Assembly (NCBI GenBank): GCA_965153455.1
Contig: OZ234493.1
Span: forward strand, 5,952,001-6,016,000
DNA from: Sphagnum compactum
Taxonomy: Eukaryota > Bryophyta > Sphagnopsida > Sphagnales
Direction of reading: 5' to 3'
Length of the DNA: 64,000 nucleotides
Each line of letters opens with the position of its first letter. The stretch's first letter is position 1. The notes beneath the pieces are model-generated. The model ran no database searches, was not told where the DNA came from, and saw only the letters and a program-made list of their open reading frames with translations. The position numbers and the translations under genes are program-made. Shown here piece by piece: positions 23,336-35,300 of the stretch.

Positions 23336-24267
23336 TTGTGAATTTGTAATCGATATTTTTGAATTTTCCATTTTTTATCATTAACGAATTTTGAAAAAAA
23401 TTGGTTCAATTTTTATCAATTTTTACACATTGCACCTTTTTTTTTTCCCTGAGTAATTAGTCCCACTTTTTCTTTACTTTTTCCCCATGGGTTATTTACC
23501 CTTGAAGTAAACTATGGTAAATGTTTCACCATTAAAATAAATTTGGATTACTTTGGATTTTCATATGGATATTAAGTTCCCTTTTAAGTATAGTATTGTA
23601 AATTTTCTTAATTTTAAATTTTAAATAATGGTGCTTCTTATTTATTCCCATTGGATTATTACCCATGGACAAATATATAATTGTTATAATATTAATCAAT
23701 TGACGAACGTCATTGGACTAATTGCTTTTTTGTATGTTCCTTGGGAAAAACCAATTATTAAATTTGGGCGTCATGTTGCTTTGCACTATCAATGACAATG
23801 ATTTTTTAAAAAATTGTGGACATAATAATTTTGTTTGTAATCAATTTTTATCTTTTCAAAAAATAAAAGTTTATAAATTTCATTATATGTCATTTTGTTT
23901 CATTAAAAAAAAAATTCATTTTTGATTTGGTAGGCAAAATGTCAATGGAAGTTCAATTCATTAAATAAGTTCACAACAAAATACAAATAGACAAAAAGAT
24001 TAAGAACATTGAAAGGGTGTAAAATAAATAATAGGATACAAATAGTCGATAACATTGCAAAGGTGCAAAACAGACAACAAGAAACAATTCTAAAATGAAA
24101 TTTGATTTATAACGAATTATAATCCAAAATGACTTTGGAATTGTTAAACATTTTTCTTTTTTTAACTTAAATGTAGCAAGGGATTATTCCTTAAAACAAT
24201 TAGTGAAATGGGTTCACACTTGTTAAGCACGTGGTTAAATACATGTTGAGTATTTTGCACAAAGGAT
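23336..24267. other. AT-rich intergenic DNA next to the retrotransposon
   Basis: Low-complexity sequence with T and A runs and no coding signature. Its last four bases, GGAT, are part of the target duplication of the Ty3/gypsy insertion. Confidence 0.6.
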
Positions 24268-25216
24268 TGTAATGGAAAATGGGGTTACCCTAACTTCTGA
24301 GCGCCCACTGATCAGGGAGCCTAATTGACGTTTCTTTGAGCCGTTTTGTGTCTCTGACGGCCGCCTTTGCATTACATCTGCATGGGTTGCACCTTGGTCG
24401 AGGATCTGTGACGGCTGACTGAATGGGCATGGAGTCTGTATGGCGGCTCCGAATTATGATGAAGGATCGTGCTGCATTTATGAAGGATGGCGGTTTGGAA
24501 GCGTAAGGAGGAAGCCAAGGCGATTGGGAAGGAAGATCGAACCAAATAGAAGAGAGGCGAGGATTTTTGGGGGTCTGATGTAAGAGATATTCTGTCTGCA
24601 GAAGAATGGAGCGATGGTTAGGAAAGGATAGTGTGTAGAGGTCAGTGAAGTAGGATAGGAGCTGTGCAAATTCGGTCTCTTTTTGGAGCAGAAGCATCTG
24701 TCTGCGTAGGAAGCCGACGATGTTGAGAGAAGGCAAGTAGAGTCGGACAGAAGGAAAGGAGAAGATTCGATAGCTCGGTAGCAAGGAGTTGGTAGCCATG
24801 ATCGTGATCTTCCGCTGCGTCTGATGTATGGCTAAGCTCGTTGCTACAGGAGTTCCTAGGAGAGAGTGTGTGTGTTTTAAGGAATGATCAGACCCTCTGG
24901 TTGTGAGGAGTTGAAGTTCGAGGGCAATGCTTGTGCTCTCGGACTATGTATATAATTTGATAATGAGAATCCGGGTATTTTCTTGAGTACATTCATCTGT
25001 GAGGCATGATCAGAGTCGCATCTCGTGTCGAGTCTTGTGTTGCTGAGTCTGTTGCAACTCGGATCGAGCTGGATCGGAGATCGGGCAGGTAGGCCGTTCC
25101 CAGATAGGATGGGATAAGTGTACATGGATGTGAATCGGACTGTAAGAATGTGAGTACCCAGGGTCTGAGGGGGGGTGCAGCGCATCGGGCTGTAGGTTTC
25201 TTGGACCCGCTCTTTT
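24268..25216 (+). repeat. 5' LTR, about 949 bp
   Basis: Starts TGTAATGGAAAATGGGG, as does the 3' LTR at 31431. Its first 564 bp are identical to the 3' copy. The 3' boundary is odd: the run CTCTTTTT passes directly into the primer site, while the 3' LTR continues with GGTTACA, the inverted match of the TGTAA start. A few bases have probably been lost at this junction. Confidence 0.93.
24290..24799 (-). other. antisense ORF of 169 codons inside the LTR
   Basis: An open frame reading against the element begins MATNSLLPSYRIF and stays open for 169 codons. The identical frame occurs in the 3' LTR at 31453-31962. No domain is recognised; it is rich in Ser, Pro, Leu and Arg. The identity of the two copies contrasts with the changes in the remainder of the LTR. 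It may be chance, or an antisense product like those reported for some plant LTR elements. Confidence 0.3.
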
Positions 25217-25228
25217 TGGTATCAGAGC
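25217..25228 (+). other. primer binding site for initiator methionine tRNA
   Basis: TGGTATCAGAGC is complementary to the 3' end of plant tRNA-iMet and is the usual primer site of plant Ty3/gypsy and Ty1/copia elements. It sets the start of minus-strand DNA synthesis. Confidence 0.95.
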
Positions 25229-25417
25229 AGTTGCGATCTGGTAGTTCTGGATCGAACTTGAGAGTGTGGATGAGATGTCAGATGAGCGATCATGTCATCG
25301 TCAAGTCCAGAAGAAATATCGCCCGAGATATTAACACGGGTAACCCGTGAGGAAAGGCTCCTCCTTTGTTTTGATTTCTACATTAGTTAGGGAGGACCTA
25401 CCAGGGGCGCCGTAGTT

Positions 25418-25967
25418 TTGCGTTTTGAGGGATTTGGTGTGGTGACCATTATGGGATTCGACCCGGAAGCAGCTCGCGTAGGAGACATCGCAGTCGAAAT
25501 TGATCACAGTGGATTCCATACAAGGGCAGAAGTTTGGGTGAAGGCGAGGAATGGACCGAGTGGATGGGTCTCAACCTCACGAATGCAGCACCAATATTAC
25601 TTCACGACGTACCTTGCATAAAGTGACGCCATCGTTGGCCGAGGAACTGCGTAGTATACCAAGAGTCGGTGACATCTGGGTGCCCAAGTCGATGCCCACA
25701 GCAAACCATTTTCCCCGAATATACATCCCTGGAATGGAAGATCTGTTCCAGACAGGGGATCGGGTCATCAGGATAGAACATGGAGGATCGCGCTCGCGTT
25801 TGATCTGTTGGCAGATCTGGCGTGATGCAGGAGATAGTTGGCAGTTCCAGCTAGAATCTTCAGATGAGCAAGATTTCTCTCTCAGTCCCTCTAACTTTTC
25901 AGCTTTGCCTTTGAGACCTGTTCATGAAGGCGAGCAGGCTACATTCCACGGTCGGAATAACATTTGA
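25418..25967 (+). other. two leader ORFs between primer site and gag
   Basis: A 67-codon frame (25418-25621) overlaps a 138-codon frame (25551-25967) in another phase. Both contain a VGDI motif (ARVGDIAVEI and PRVGDIWVPK), and the second continues with RIYIPGMEDLFQTGDRVIRI. Such an ORF before gag is not standard for Ty3/gypsy. The two may be one ancestral coding region with a frameshift. No known domain can be named with confidence. Confidence 0.4.
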
Positions 25968-26007
25968 TTTTTGAGAATTTTGCATTAGGAGTGAGCTTCT
26001 TAGCAGG

Positions 26008-27201
26008 ATGGCGAGTCCACAAGGACTAGATGATCTGTTCTGGGGACGTGACTGTGAGGACGTCACCGACTGGGCTGAGCGACTGACTATGGCCGCAGAA
26101 GTCCGGGATCTGACACCTGACAAATTATTCAAAATTGCCAAACTGAACCTACGAGGCCGGGCGAAAGAATGGGTTCGGCAATTGCAACTGGCGCCTGCTG
26201 ACTGGGCGGCGCTACGCACGCTCATGATACAGAAATATGGGAACATCGACGCCGATGACATCCGCATGAAGCTGGATGCCATCAAGCAAGAACCCAAGGA
26301 GCGCGTCCAAAAGTACTTCGAGCGATCGGACAAGTTGTTCTGAAAAGGTCAGATTCAGGATGTCGAACAGAGAAGGAGGTTTTTGGCCAGTTTAAGGCCA
26401 AAAATTCGGAAATTGTGTGTTGTGCGGGTGTTCGCAAATATTGAAGAACTCGTTGGAGCTGCGATTGAGGTGGAAAGAGTTCTTGGCGAACTTGGAGGGA
26501 CGCCATATGAAGCTCTTCAGGAGGAGCAGGAGGAGGATACATCCGAGAGTACCATGGAGAAGCAGGTTACCGCACTGAACAATACCCTCATCAATCTCTT
26601 CAAGGGGAATTCGCATGACTCAGCACCATCATCTTCTTCCACTGCCTTTGGAGGATGCCAGCTCTGTAAGGGTAAGGACCATCTGGCCACTGCCTGTCCG
26701 AGGCTACATGAAGCACGGCCGAAATGTGCCAAGTGTCATCTGCCGCATAGGACGGAGAACTGTGGTGTCAAATGCACTTTCTGTACAGGACTTGGTCACT
26801 CTGAGGATAAATGCTGGAAGAAGACTAAGGATGGGAAGTCAGCATCTGGGCCGACGAATTTCTTGGAGGTGATGCTTGATGACGAGGCGGCGACCGAACA
26901 GCGACTCAACAGACTATGTGGGGGTAAGAATGCATTCTCATACACTCGGGTGCCGAGAAGAAGAACTCCTGTCGATGTGACGCCAGGAGGGATCGCACCA
27001 GTTCCTGAGGCTGGGAGAGAGGGAGCTGGCCTGAACAGGGAGGTTCCTGTAAAATCCAAAATTCTCTCGCATTTTATCAAAGGGAAAATTGCTTTGTCCC
27101 ACATGGAAACTGTCCTTATGATACTAGGTGAGCTGGAGCACTTGGAAAGTTTGGTCAAACTCGCAAGAAGGAAAAGAGATTCGGAGACCACCGAAAATTA
27201 G
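26008..27201 (+). pseudogene. gag: retrotransposon gag with three zinc knuckles, broken by an in-frame stop
   Basis: One frame runs from ATG 26008 to the TAG at 27199-27201, interrupted by TGA at 26341-26343. The first part (ELF-like DDLFWGRDCEDVTDWAERL, LNLRGRAKEWVRQLQL, WAALRTLMIQKYG) resembles the capsid-type Gag domain. The second part carries knuckles at 26656-26697 (CX2CX4HX4C), 26725-26763 (CX2CX3HX4C, one residue short) and 26773-26814 (CX2CX4HX4C), which bind the RNA genome. The TGA could derive from CGA or TGG by a single transition. The TAG at its end is in the same frame as protease, so it could be either a natural gag/pol stop or another mutation. Confidence 0.9.
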
Positions 27202-27585
27202 GTTTCAGTGGTCTCTGCAACTCCATCGCTCCGAAAGATTTGCGTTAGTAAGACGCATCGGAGTAAGACTCTGCACTTACCTGTAGAGATCAGTGATTGT
27301 GTCATTGAAGGACCAGTGGATACCGGGGCATCCATGTCGGTTTTGGCTGCCGCTGCAGTGAGGGAACTAGGCATAATGCATCTTGTAACTGGAAATGAAA
27401 GTTACAAGACAGCATCTGGGGTAGTCACTCGGGCACTGGGTCGAGTGGATGAGGTACAGGTGAAAGTCGGGGGAGTACAATGTACCATGACTTTTACGGT
27501 CGTGGATACGGATGGGTACGACGTGTTACTAGGCCTGGATTTTCTGATGAAGATCGGGGCTGTGGTTGACGTAGACGAGGATTGA
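27202..27585 (+). pseudogene. pro: retroviral-type aspartic protease
   Basis: In frame with gag after the TAG at 27199. The catalytic motif PVDTGASMSVL lies at about 27313-27345 (DTGA at 27319-27330), and the flap-distal VLLGLDFLMKIG follows. This dimeric protease cleaves the Gag-Pol polyprotein. The frame ends in TGA at 27583, where the reading frame of reverse transcriptase has already begun one base earlier, so protease and RT are out of phase here. Confidence 0.9.
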
Positions 27586-29792
27586 TTCAGGTGAGGCACG
27601 GACCTGGGACACACGTGGAGGTCTTGCCACTCACCGTGGTCAATTTACTACAGAGAGTGAGCACGGGTCAAGGAGAGAATGGGACAGTGACCTGTGTGAA
27701 GAATACACTTGCTGATCGGAGTGTCTGTGTGGAATCCAATCAAGATCAGGAGGGAGCCGAAGGAGAGAAGGACGTATCCAGCTCGGATTCCGATAATGAG
27801 AATGACGAGGATGAGTTTCATGACTCAGAGTGTAATCCTCTGGAGCAGTGTGATTCTGACGATGAGTTTATGGACCCTGAACTTGAGGAGCTGATAAACT
27901 CAGAAGGAGCACAGGGAATGTTGCAACTGATGTTGCAAGATTGGACTGATGGGATCATGACGGAGGAGAACTCGGATGGAGATGACTACGCTGATTGGAT
28001 TAAGTGGTCATCCGATGCAGAAGGGAACAGGTCAACTAAGTGTGAGACCGCACGCGATGTGCTCGGGAAAGTGCTGTTACAGCAGGACAAGCCCGATCAT
28101 GGCTCAGTGATCCCAGCAATATTTCAAACCACTCACGCGAGGACTAAAGAATCTAATCGCAAGACTAAAGAGGGGTGCGTATTAGGCAACCACTCTGAGT
28201 TAGAGATTAGATGGAAGGAAATCTGTGAGCGGATCAAGGTCGACGCTGAGCTGGATGAGCAAGGGCAGCAACAACTCTGGGCAACGCTAGAGAAATACAA
28301 GGACGTCTTTGCTTGGAACAAAGGCGAACTGGGCCACTGCACTATCGGTGAGCACAGCATTGATACGCAGGGATTTCCGCCTTGCAATGCATCTCTTGGA
28401 CGACTGTCTTTCTGGGAGGAGGCTGATGTCAAAAGGCAGATTGATGTCCTGGTAGACCTAGGTAAGATGCGGCCTAGCAACTCAGAATATGCCTGTAGAG
28501 TGACGCTGCCAGTAAAGAAAGACGGGAGTAGGCGTTTATGTGGAGACTACAGACCTCTCAATGCTCAAACGCGACAAGACATGTTTCCAATGCCGCTCGT
28601 CGAAGACGTAATTGATCAGCTAGGCAAGTCAATATGGTTTACTGCTCTTAACCTACAATCTGGTTTTTGGCAAATCCGCATGGCTCCAGAAGATATGAAG
28701 AAGACAGCGCTGATCACCAAAACTGGACTCTATGATTGGACTGTGATGCCATTCGGACTAAAAAACGCGACAAGTACGTTCACACAAACCATGTCCAAGG
28801 TATTCAAGGATTTAGGGGGTGCGTTTCTGAAAGTGTTCGTGGACGACCTCAATGTAAACAGTGAGACATGGGACGACCACCTTCGGCATTTGGAGGCTGT
28901 GCTTGGCAAACTAAGGGAAGTAAATCTGAAACTCAATCCTAGCAAGTGTTGTTTCGCTGCTAAAAGCATCACCTTCTTAGGGCATGTTGTGAGCAGGGAA
29001 GGTATACAACCTGATCCTGGAAAGGTTAAAGCAGTCCTACACTTCCCAACTCCGAAAAGTGTTACATGTGTCAGATCTTTCCTAGGACTAACAGGCTATT
29101 ACCGAAAATACATTAAGGGCTATTCGAATCTAGCAGGCCCTTTGTTTGAGTTAACAAGAAAGGATGTTGTATTCGCATGGAATGTGAATTGTGAGCAGGC
29201 ATACCAGGCACTGAAGGCAGCACTGGTGCATGCGCCTATACTCACACGACCGGATTTTAGACGAACTTTCTGGCTGGACGTGGACTGGTCGCCCAAAGGG
29301 GTGGGAGCCATCCTGTCCCAGAAGGAAGGAAAATTTGAAAGGGTGGTGGCATATGCCAGCAAGAGCTTGACTGACACACAAAGGAGGTTTCATCCGATGG
29401 AGGGGGAGTGCTACGCTCTAATCTGGGGAATAATGCACTTCAGACAGTACTTGCATATGAAGCACTTTATCCTGCGAACGGATCACAAACCGCTAGAGTG
29501 GCTAGCGACTGTCTCTGATACGCATGGTCGAAGGGGCAGATGGGTCGGAATGTTGCAGGATTTTAGTTTTAAGATAGTGCACCGACCAGGGCTGAGGCAT
29601 ATGAACGTTGATGCCTTGAGCAGGAACCCGGTCGGATTGGCGGAGGAGGATGAGGATTTCGGTGAAGAAATCCGGGACATTGTAGGTGCCCACCCTGATG
29701 CACCTGAAGAGGAAACAGAACTCCTCTGTGTCACAGCAGGCAAGGATACTGACTGGATGGGCATCAGAAGAAAGGACAGAAGGTGTGTATAG
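27582..29792 (+). pseudogene. pol: reverse transcriptase and RNase H, 736 codons
   Basis: An open frame with an N-terminal acidic linker (residues about 50-150), then RT: CRVTLPVKKDGSRRLCGDYR, PLNAQTRQDMFPMP, TALNLQSGFWQIRM, MPFGLKNATSTF, and the active site FVDD at 28836-28847 (the usual form is YVDD or FIDD). FLGHVVSREGI and SFLGLTGYYRKYI follow. RNase H shows LDVDWSPKGVGAILSQ, the catalytic Glu in GECYALIW, RTDHKPLEWL and NVDALSR. It stops at TAG 29790-29792; the same frame has a second TAG at 29844 before integrase begins, so RT and integrase should be one polyprotein. RT copies the genomic RNA to DNA in the cytoplasmic particle. Confidence 0.95.
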
Positions 29793-29846
29793 CACAATGC
29801 CTGTTGTTTTGGCATCAATCATCAGACGGATGGCCACAGCCATTAG

Positions 29847-31412
29847 TTGTTCATGTTGGGTGTTGAATCTGAGGAGGAGGATTTGGAGGAATATGTTCCG
29901 GATGAAGAAGTAGCACCAGCGCCTGATGCACCTGTGCAAGAGAATGAAGAACAGGTGGTCCTGAAAAGGAAGAGGCCACAATATTACGACAGAAGACAAC
30001 AGTTGGAATTAGTGCTGGCAGCCCAGGAGCTGTCTAAATTTGGGGACCCTGATTTGAGCCCCATAGAGCTCGATGAGGAGGAAGGGTATGGTGCGGAGCA
30101 CAACTGTGCTGACATCTGGCAAGACACGGAGTGTCTGAGACTGATAAGGGAAGGTACACTGTCTGACGCAGTAGACTATCATGAGTGTAGAAGGATTCGA
30201 AAAAGGGCAAGCAATTACTGCTGGAAGGAGCAGAAGCTCTTCTTCAAGACATTGTTAGTGCCCAAACCCGAGGAGAGGCTGTCTCTGGTAAAACAGATGC
30301 ACGAAGACCTAGGGCATTTTGGTGAACAGCGAACGTTGGCAGAAATTCGACGTAAATATGTCTGGAACAGTCTAACTACAGATGTGAAGGCGATGGTCAG
30401 AGGTTGCCAACAATGCCAATTGGTGAGAAGCTCAAGAAGCATCCGATCAGGGGATGAACAACTGAAGAGCATCCCTGTTTGTGACTTTTTTCATCGAGTT
30501 GCCCTAGACACAGCAGGGCCGTTGCCCGAGACTAGATCCGGCAACAAATACATCCTGGTGGCTGTTGACCACTACTCCAAGTGGTGTGAAGCGAAGGCAG
30601 TTGCTGATCATGGAGCCAAGACAGCAGCTCGATTTCTGGAGGACGACCTGATCTGTAGGTTCGGTGTCCCGAAATTCATACTAACTGACAATGGGGGGGA
30701 ATGGGGTGCAAAATTCGAAACCATGTGCAAAGACTACGCCATCCACCACCAACGCACTGCACCACAATGGCCTCAGTGCAATGGGATGGCAGAACGAATG
30801 ATCAAAACGCTTAAGCACGGCATCACTGTTCTGGCTGCTAACCCTGCCAATATGAATTGCTGGGATGAACACCTAGCCAAAGTGCTGTTTGGATACCGAT
30901 GTGGAATCCAGGCAAGCACTAAGTTCTCTCCTTTCATGACTCTCACTAGCCACACACCTCGTTTGCGGGCTGACAACTACTTGCAGGCTTTGACTACTGA
31001 GACTGACGATGGGGATGACATAGAAGAGGCTGCAGCGCAGTTTCTGCAGAAAATGGAGCTCATTGGAAGCATCCATAACAGCGTCCTGTGTAATGTGGAG
31101 CAGGCGCAAAAACAGCAGAAGAAAGTCTATGCTGCTCGGAGAGGTAAGCATTTATTTGAGGGACTGATTGCAGGTCAAACCATGGTGAAGATGAAGAAGC
31201 CAGGGAAGAGAAGGGCTTTGAGTGCAAGTTGGGAGGGACCCTACCAGTTTATTGGACACACAGATGGAAAAGGGAACCTGGATTTTGAGGAAGGCTCCCG
31301 ACTGTGCATCATTCAGGATGGCGAAGGTCACCAATGGGAAAGATCTCGACGGGACCTCCAAATCTTCTACATTCCACCAGATCAGATGGAGCTGAGGGAC
31401 TCAACTGTTTAA
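29847..31412 (+). pseudogene. int: integrase with GPY/F module, 521 codons
   Basis: Same frame as RT-RNase H, after two TAG codons. The zinc domain has HEDLGH and, 30-odd residues later, CQQC. The catalytic core has Asp in ALDTAGPLP, Asp in LTDNGGEWG and, about 35 residues on, Glu in GMAERMIKTL, so the DDE triad is intact. A GPY/F motif (WEGPYQFIG) lies near the C-terminus. The end of the protein shows no chromodomain, so targeting to heterochromatin by that route is not indicated. It catalyses insertion of the cDNA into the chromosome. Confidence 0.94.
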
Positions 31413-31423
31413 GAAGGGAAGGG
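31411..31423 (+). other. polypurine tract
   Basis: AAGAAGGGAAGGG immediately follows the integrase stop region and precedes the 3' LTR by 7 bp (TTACATA). It would prime plus-strand DNA synthesis. The 7-bp gap is unusual. The junction TTACATATGTAA is a perfect 12-bp palindrome. Confidence 0.8.
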
Positions 31424-31430
31424 TTACATA

Positions 31431-32388
31431 TGTAATGGAAAATGGGGTTACCCTAACTTCTGAGCGCCCACTGATCAGGGAGCCTAATTGACGTTTCTTT
31501 GAGCCGTTTTGTGTCTCTGACGGCCGCCTTTGCATTACATCTGCATGGGTTGCACCTTGGTCGAGGATCTGTGACGGCTGACTGAATGGGCATGGAGTCT
31601 GTATGGCGGCTCCGAATTATGATGAAGGATCGTGCTGCATTTATGAAGGATGGCGGTTTGGAAGCGTAAGGAGGAAGCCAAGGCGATTGGGAAGGAAGAT
31701 CGAACCAAATAGAAGAGAGGCGAGGATTTTTGGGGGTCTGATGTAAGAGATATTCTGTCTGCAGAAGAATGGAGCGATGGTTAGGAAAGGATAGTGTGTA
31801 GAGGTCAGTGAAGTAGGATAGGAGCTGTGCAAATTCGGTCTCTTTTTGGAGCAGAAGCATCTGTCTGCGTAGGAAGCCGACGATGTTGAGAGAAGGCAAG
31901 TAGAGTCGGACAGAAGGAAAGGAGAAGATTCGATAGCTCGGTAGCAAGGAGTTGGTAGCCATGATCGTGATCTTCCGCTGCGTCTGATGTATGGTTCAGC
32001 TCGTTGCTGCAGGAGTTCCTAGGAGAGAGAGTGTGTGTTTTGAGGAATGATCAGACCCTCTGGTTGTGAGGAGTTGAAGTTCGAGGGCAATGCTTGTGCT
32101 CTCGGACTATGTATATAATTTGATAATGAGAATCCGGGTATTTTCTTGAGTACATTCATCTGTGAGGCATGGTCAGAGTCGCATCTCGTGTCGAGTTTTG
32201 TGTTGCTGAGTCTGTTGCAACTCGGATCGAGCTGGATCGGAGATCGGGCAGGTAGGCCGTTCCCAGATAGGATGGGATAAGTGTACATGGATGTGAATCG
32301 GACTGTAAGAGTGTGAGTACCCAGGGTCTGAGGGGGGGTGCAGCGCATCGGGCTGTAGGTTTCTTGGACCCGCTCTTTTTTGGTTACA
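31431..32388 (+). repeat. 3' LTR, about 958 bp
   Basis: Begins TGTAATGG and ends GGTTACA, so its outer five bases are inverted repeats (TGTAA...TTACA). GGAT follows, repeating the bases before the 5' LTR. It carries the same 169-codon antisense frame as the 5' copy. The differences from the 5' LTR lie in its last 390 bp or so. Confidence 0.94.
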
Positions 32389-32392
32389 GGAT

Positions 32393-35300
32393 CATTGCCA
32401 TTGGCCCCAAGTGCAAACAAAATATGTAACTAGTTTAAATGTCAATAGGACCTAGACAATAGAGGTCAATTGTGAAAAGATTATTTTTAATTTTTAATTA
32501 TTTTCTAATCATGAAAATTACTCAAATTCAAATTTTCCCCCACCTTAGGTCTACAAATTATGAAATCGTCACCAAGAAACTCCACTCATCAAGGTTTTTC
32601 CAACAATACCAAAAATTCACCCCAATTACCTTTTAATACTTAAAGTTTTCATTTTCTTGGATTTTTTGACAAAATTGTCCAATATTCAATTTAGTGCAAT
32701 AATATTGGAATCATTTTTCAATCAAATGGTTGAATATTGAATAAATTTTCAAATAAAAACATTCCAAATTCAATTGGATTTTTGAAATTTTTAATGCCAA
32801 AAATGTCAAATTGTTGAAATTTCAAGCTACATAATGCCAAAAATTCTAAAAATCTAGAAAGTTTATAAGCCATGGTCATTAACATGTCATTACAATTATA
32901 TGCACTTTGTTTTGCAAATAATCTAGGATTAAAATTTGGTGAAAAATGGGATATAATGTGTGCAATTTTTTCCTAAATATCAACATCTAACATTTGGTTT
33001 TTGAATTCATGGAAATTTCTTGCTTAAATTTCTCACCCATTGTCAACAACACAAATCTTCCACACATCCTCATGCAATTAATTACATTTTGAGGTTAGTA
33101 AATGTGAATTGAAATGTTATAAACCTTTAGAAAAACACCAAAGAAAATGTAAACAAGAATGAAAAAATGTAACACATCAATATCTATATCAAAATGGATG
33201 AAAAAGATTGACATCCTCATTCATGGAAAAAATATGATTTTTTTTTAAATGCAAGTTGAAAATCTTGGAAAATATTATATTACATGTCAAGATGCATTTT
33301 AATAATTAAATCAATTATTTTACACTAAGGCGCCAAATTTGTTAAAGTATTATAGTAGGTTTTTTGACCCTATTATAAAATGGGTGTTTTTCCACAAATT
33401 TATCCAATTGAACATCTTTTTTTTATTAAAATCATCCCAAGTTGTTTGAATTTTTTTCCACTCAACACATCCTTTGCCACCACCATTTATCATCATTATT
33501 ATGGCAAGAATAGAGATGACCCTTTTGTTAAATCCTTATAAGGTCCATAACTCCAATTTGTTCAATTTCATTTTGTCATATTATTACATTAGCAACCAAA
33601 GCTCAATAACTTCAAGAAAAATAGGTATCAAAGTACCATTAGAAGATCATATGTGGTTAGTAAACTTCTTTCATATCATAACCATTTTTGGGGGCTAAAT
33701 TTTCATCGCTTGGAAACACACCAAAAAAAAAGGCATCACACATCCTACAAAGGTTCTTTTTTGGGAAAAAATGGCCCAAATTCACTGATTTTGAAAAATA
33801 AAATAAAATCACCATATTTAAACATTAAAATCTAGCATGTCACCAAAATGTAGCAAAAATTAAGAATCTCCTCCTTGTCTTCCATTTCAATCACCTTTAT
33901 ATGCTTAAAAGCCTTTCTTTTTCCATATATGTTTTTGTTTCATTCTTGTCCCGTTGGAACAAGATGAATGTTTCACAAGATTCACGACACATTTGAATTT
34001 TTATCATGTTTTAACATATAACTCGCTTTCTTTGATATATTTTAGCATATAATTTTTTTCTCTTTGATATGGTCTTTCTATTTCATCCTTTTTTTTCCCG
34101 TTTTATTTTTATTTTTCTCCATGTCTGCCTCTTTTTCTCCATTTTTTTATTTACTTATGTTAAGGGTAAAAATTCCTAAGCTAATTAGTTCCATGGTCAT
34201 CCTAGTAATTAGATGGTTATTAGTGGTAAATTTATCGTGTTTTACCAAAGATTGAAGCTAAGGGGGTGGGTTAGTTGAATGGTCATCCTACTAATCATCT
34301 AGTGGATTTTTAAGAAAGATTAGGATAAGGACCTAGGTATTTTCACGAAGTTCATATGGGCCTTGTGTGGTCTTGTCAAAAAAAAGAAATTAAAAGGACA
34401 AAAGGAGAACTTTAGATTATTTTATGATATTGTAGATTGAATTTGGGGGGGGGGGGGGGGGGTGTTCATTACAAGAACAAAAATAATGTATGTGACATTG
34501 GATAGGAGGAGACTATGGAAGCAAGTTGTATTCTCATTCTTGTAGTGGAAAATGGTTGATGGAATCACCTAGTTTTTTCTTGTTTTTTGTTTTATTTGAA
34601 GTATGAGAGAGAGACATGGTGCATAGTTCATATTATGACTATATAAAGTTTGTTGTGTTCATATATTAGTTTTGCGTTTCTTCTATAAGATTAAGAATAT
34701 TATCTACTATATGTGGTAGTTTTTGGAATAAAAAGTACATTCTATCACAAGATGGTAACTGCCATTGAAAGGGAGTAACAAGGAGGTAGACCTCACATTT
34801 GAGGTCTACAAAGAGGGTAATGTTGTTGGAGTTGGCATGCAATAGCCACAGAGGGTCTATAGGTGTTGTTGAGGGGAAACATGTGAGACTTGCAAACCCA
34901 TTGTTTGAATAATTTATCACCATATATTAGAGGGTCTTGAAGGTAATTACCTTCCAACCCCCTCTCTCTAATTTTCTAGTTTAAACTCCTTTACTACATG
35001 GGTTTTACTAAATCGAATAGTGTTATGATTAAATAGTAAAACTATCCTCATAGGATACGTCCTTCATATTGCATTTCCTTCTACATAAAATACTACTCAA
35101 TAATAGAGTTAGTGAGTGATAATCGTTCTCTTGGAGGTAGAAATAATTTTTATATGTTGTCCTCAACATTTCCCTCGTGAGGACAATACTGTTTAGGGAT
35201 CGCATTTTCACCCCATTACAACTTTTCTCTCATTATTTCTCTTTCTTCATACTAGTATGGAAAGGTGGATGGTATGAATTCTTTAATCATAGACCACACA

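Larger units (their letters stand above)
24268..32388 (+). mobile_element. Ty3/gypsy LTR retrotransposon, full length but defective
   Basis: A single insertion of about 8.1 kb: LTR, tRNA-iMet primer site, leader ORFs, gag with three zinc knuckles, protease, reverse transcriptase, RNase H, integrase, polypurine tract, LTR. The order RT-RNase H-integrase and the GPY/F module after integrase place it in Ty3/gypsy; no chromodomain is seen at the C-terminus. It is flanked by GGAT on both sides (AGGAT with a one-base shift), consistent with a short target duplication. LTRs differ by about eight substitutions plus a T-run change over 950 bp, so it is young. The coding region has in-frame stops at 26341, 27199, 29790 and 29844 and a frame change near 27580, so this copy cannot make an intact polyprotein without recoding. 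Confidence 0.96.
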
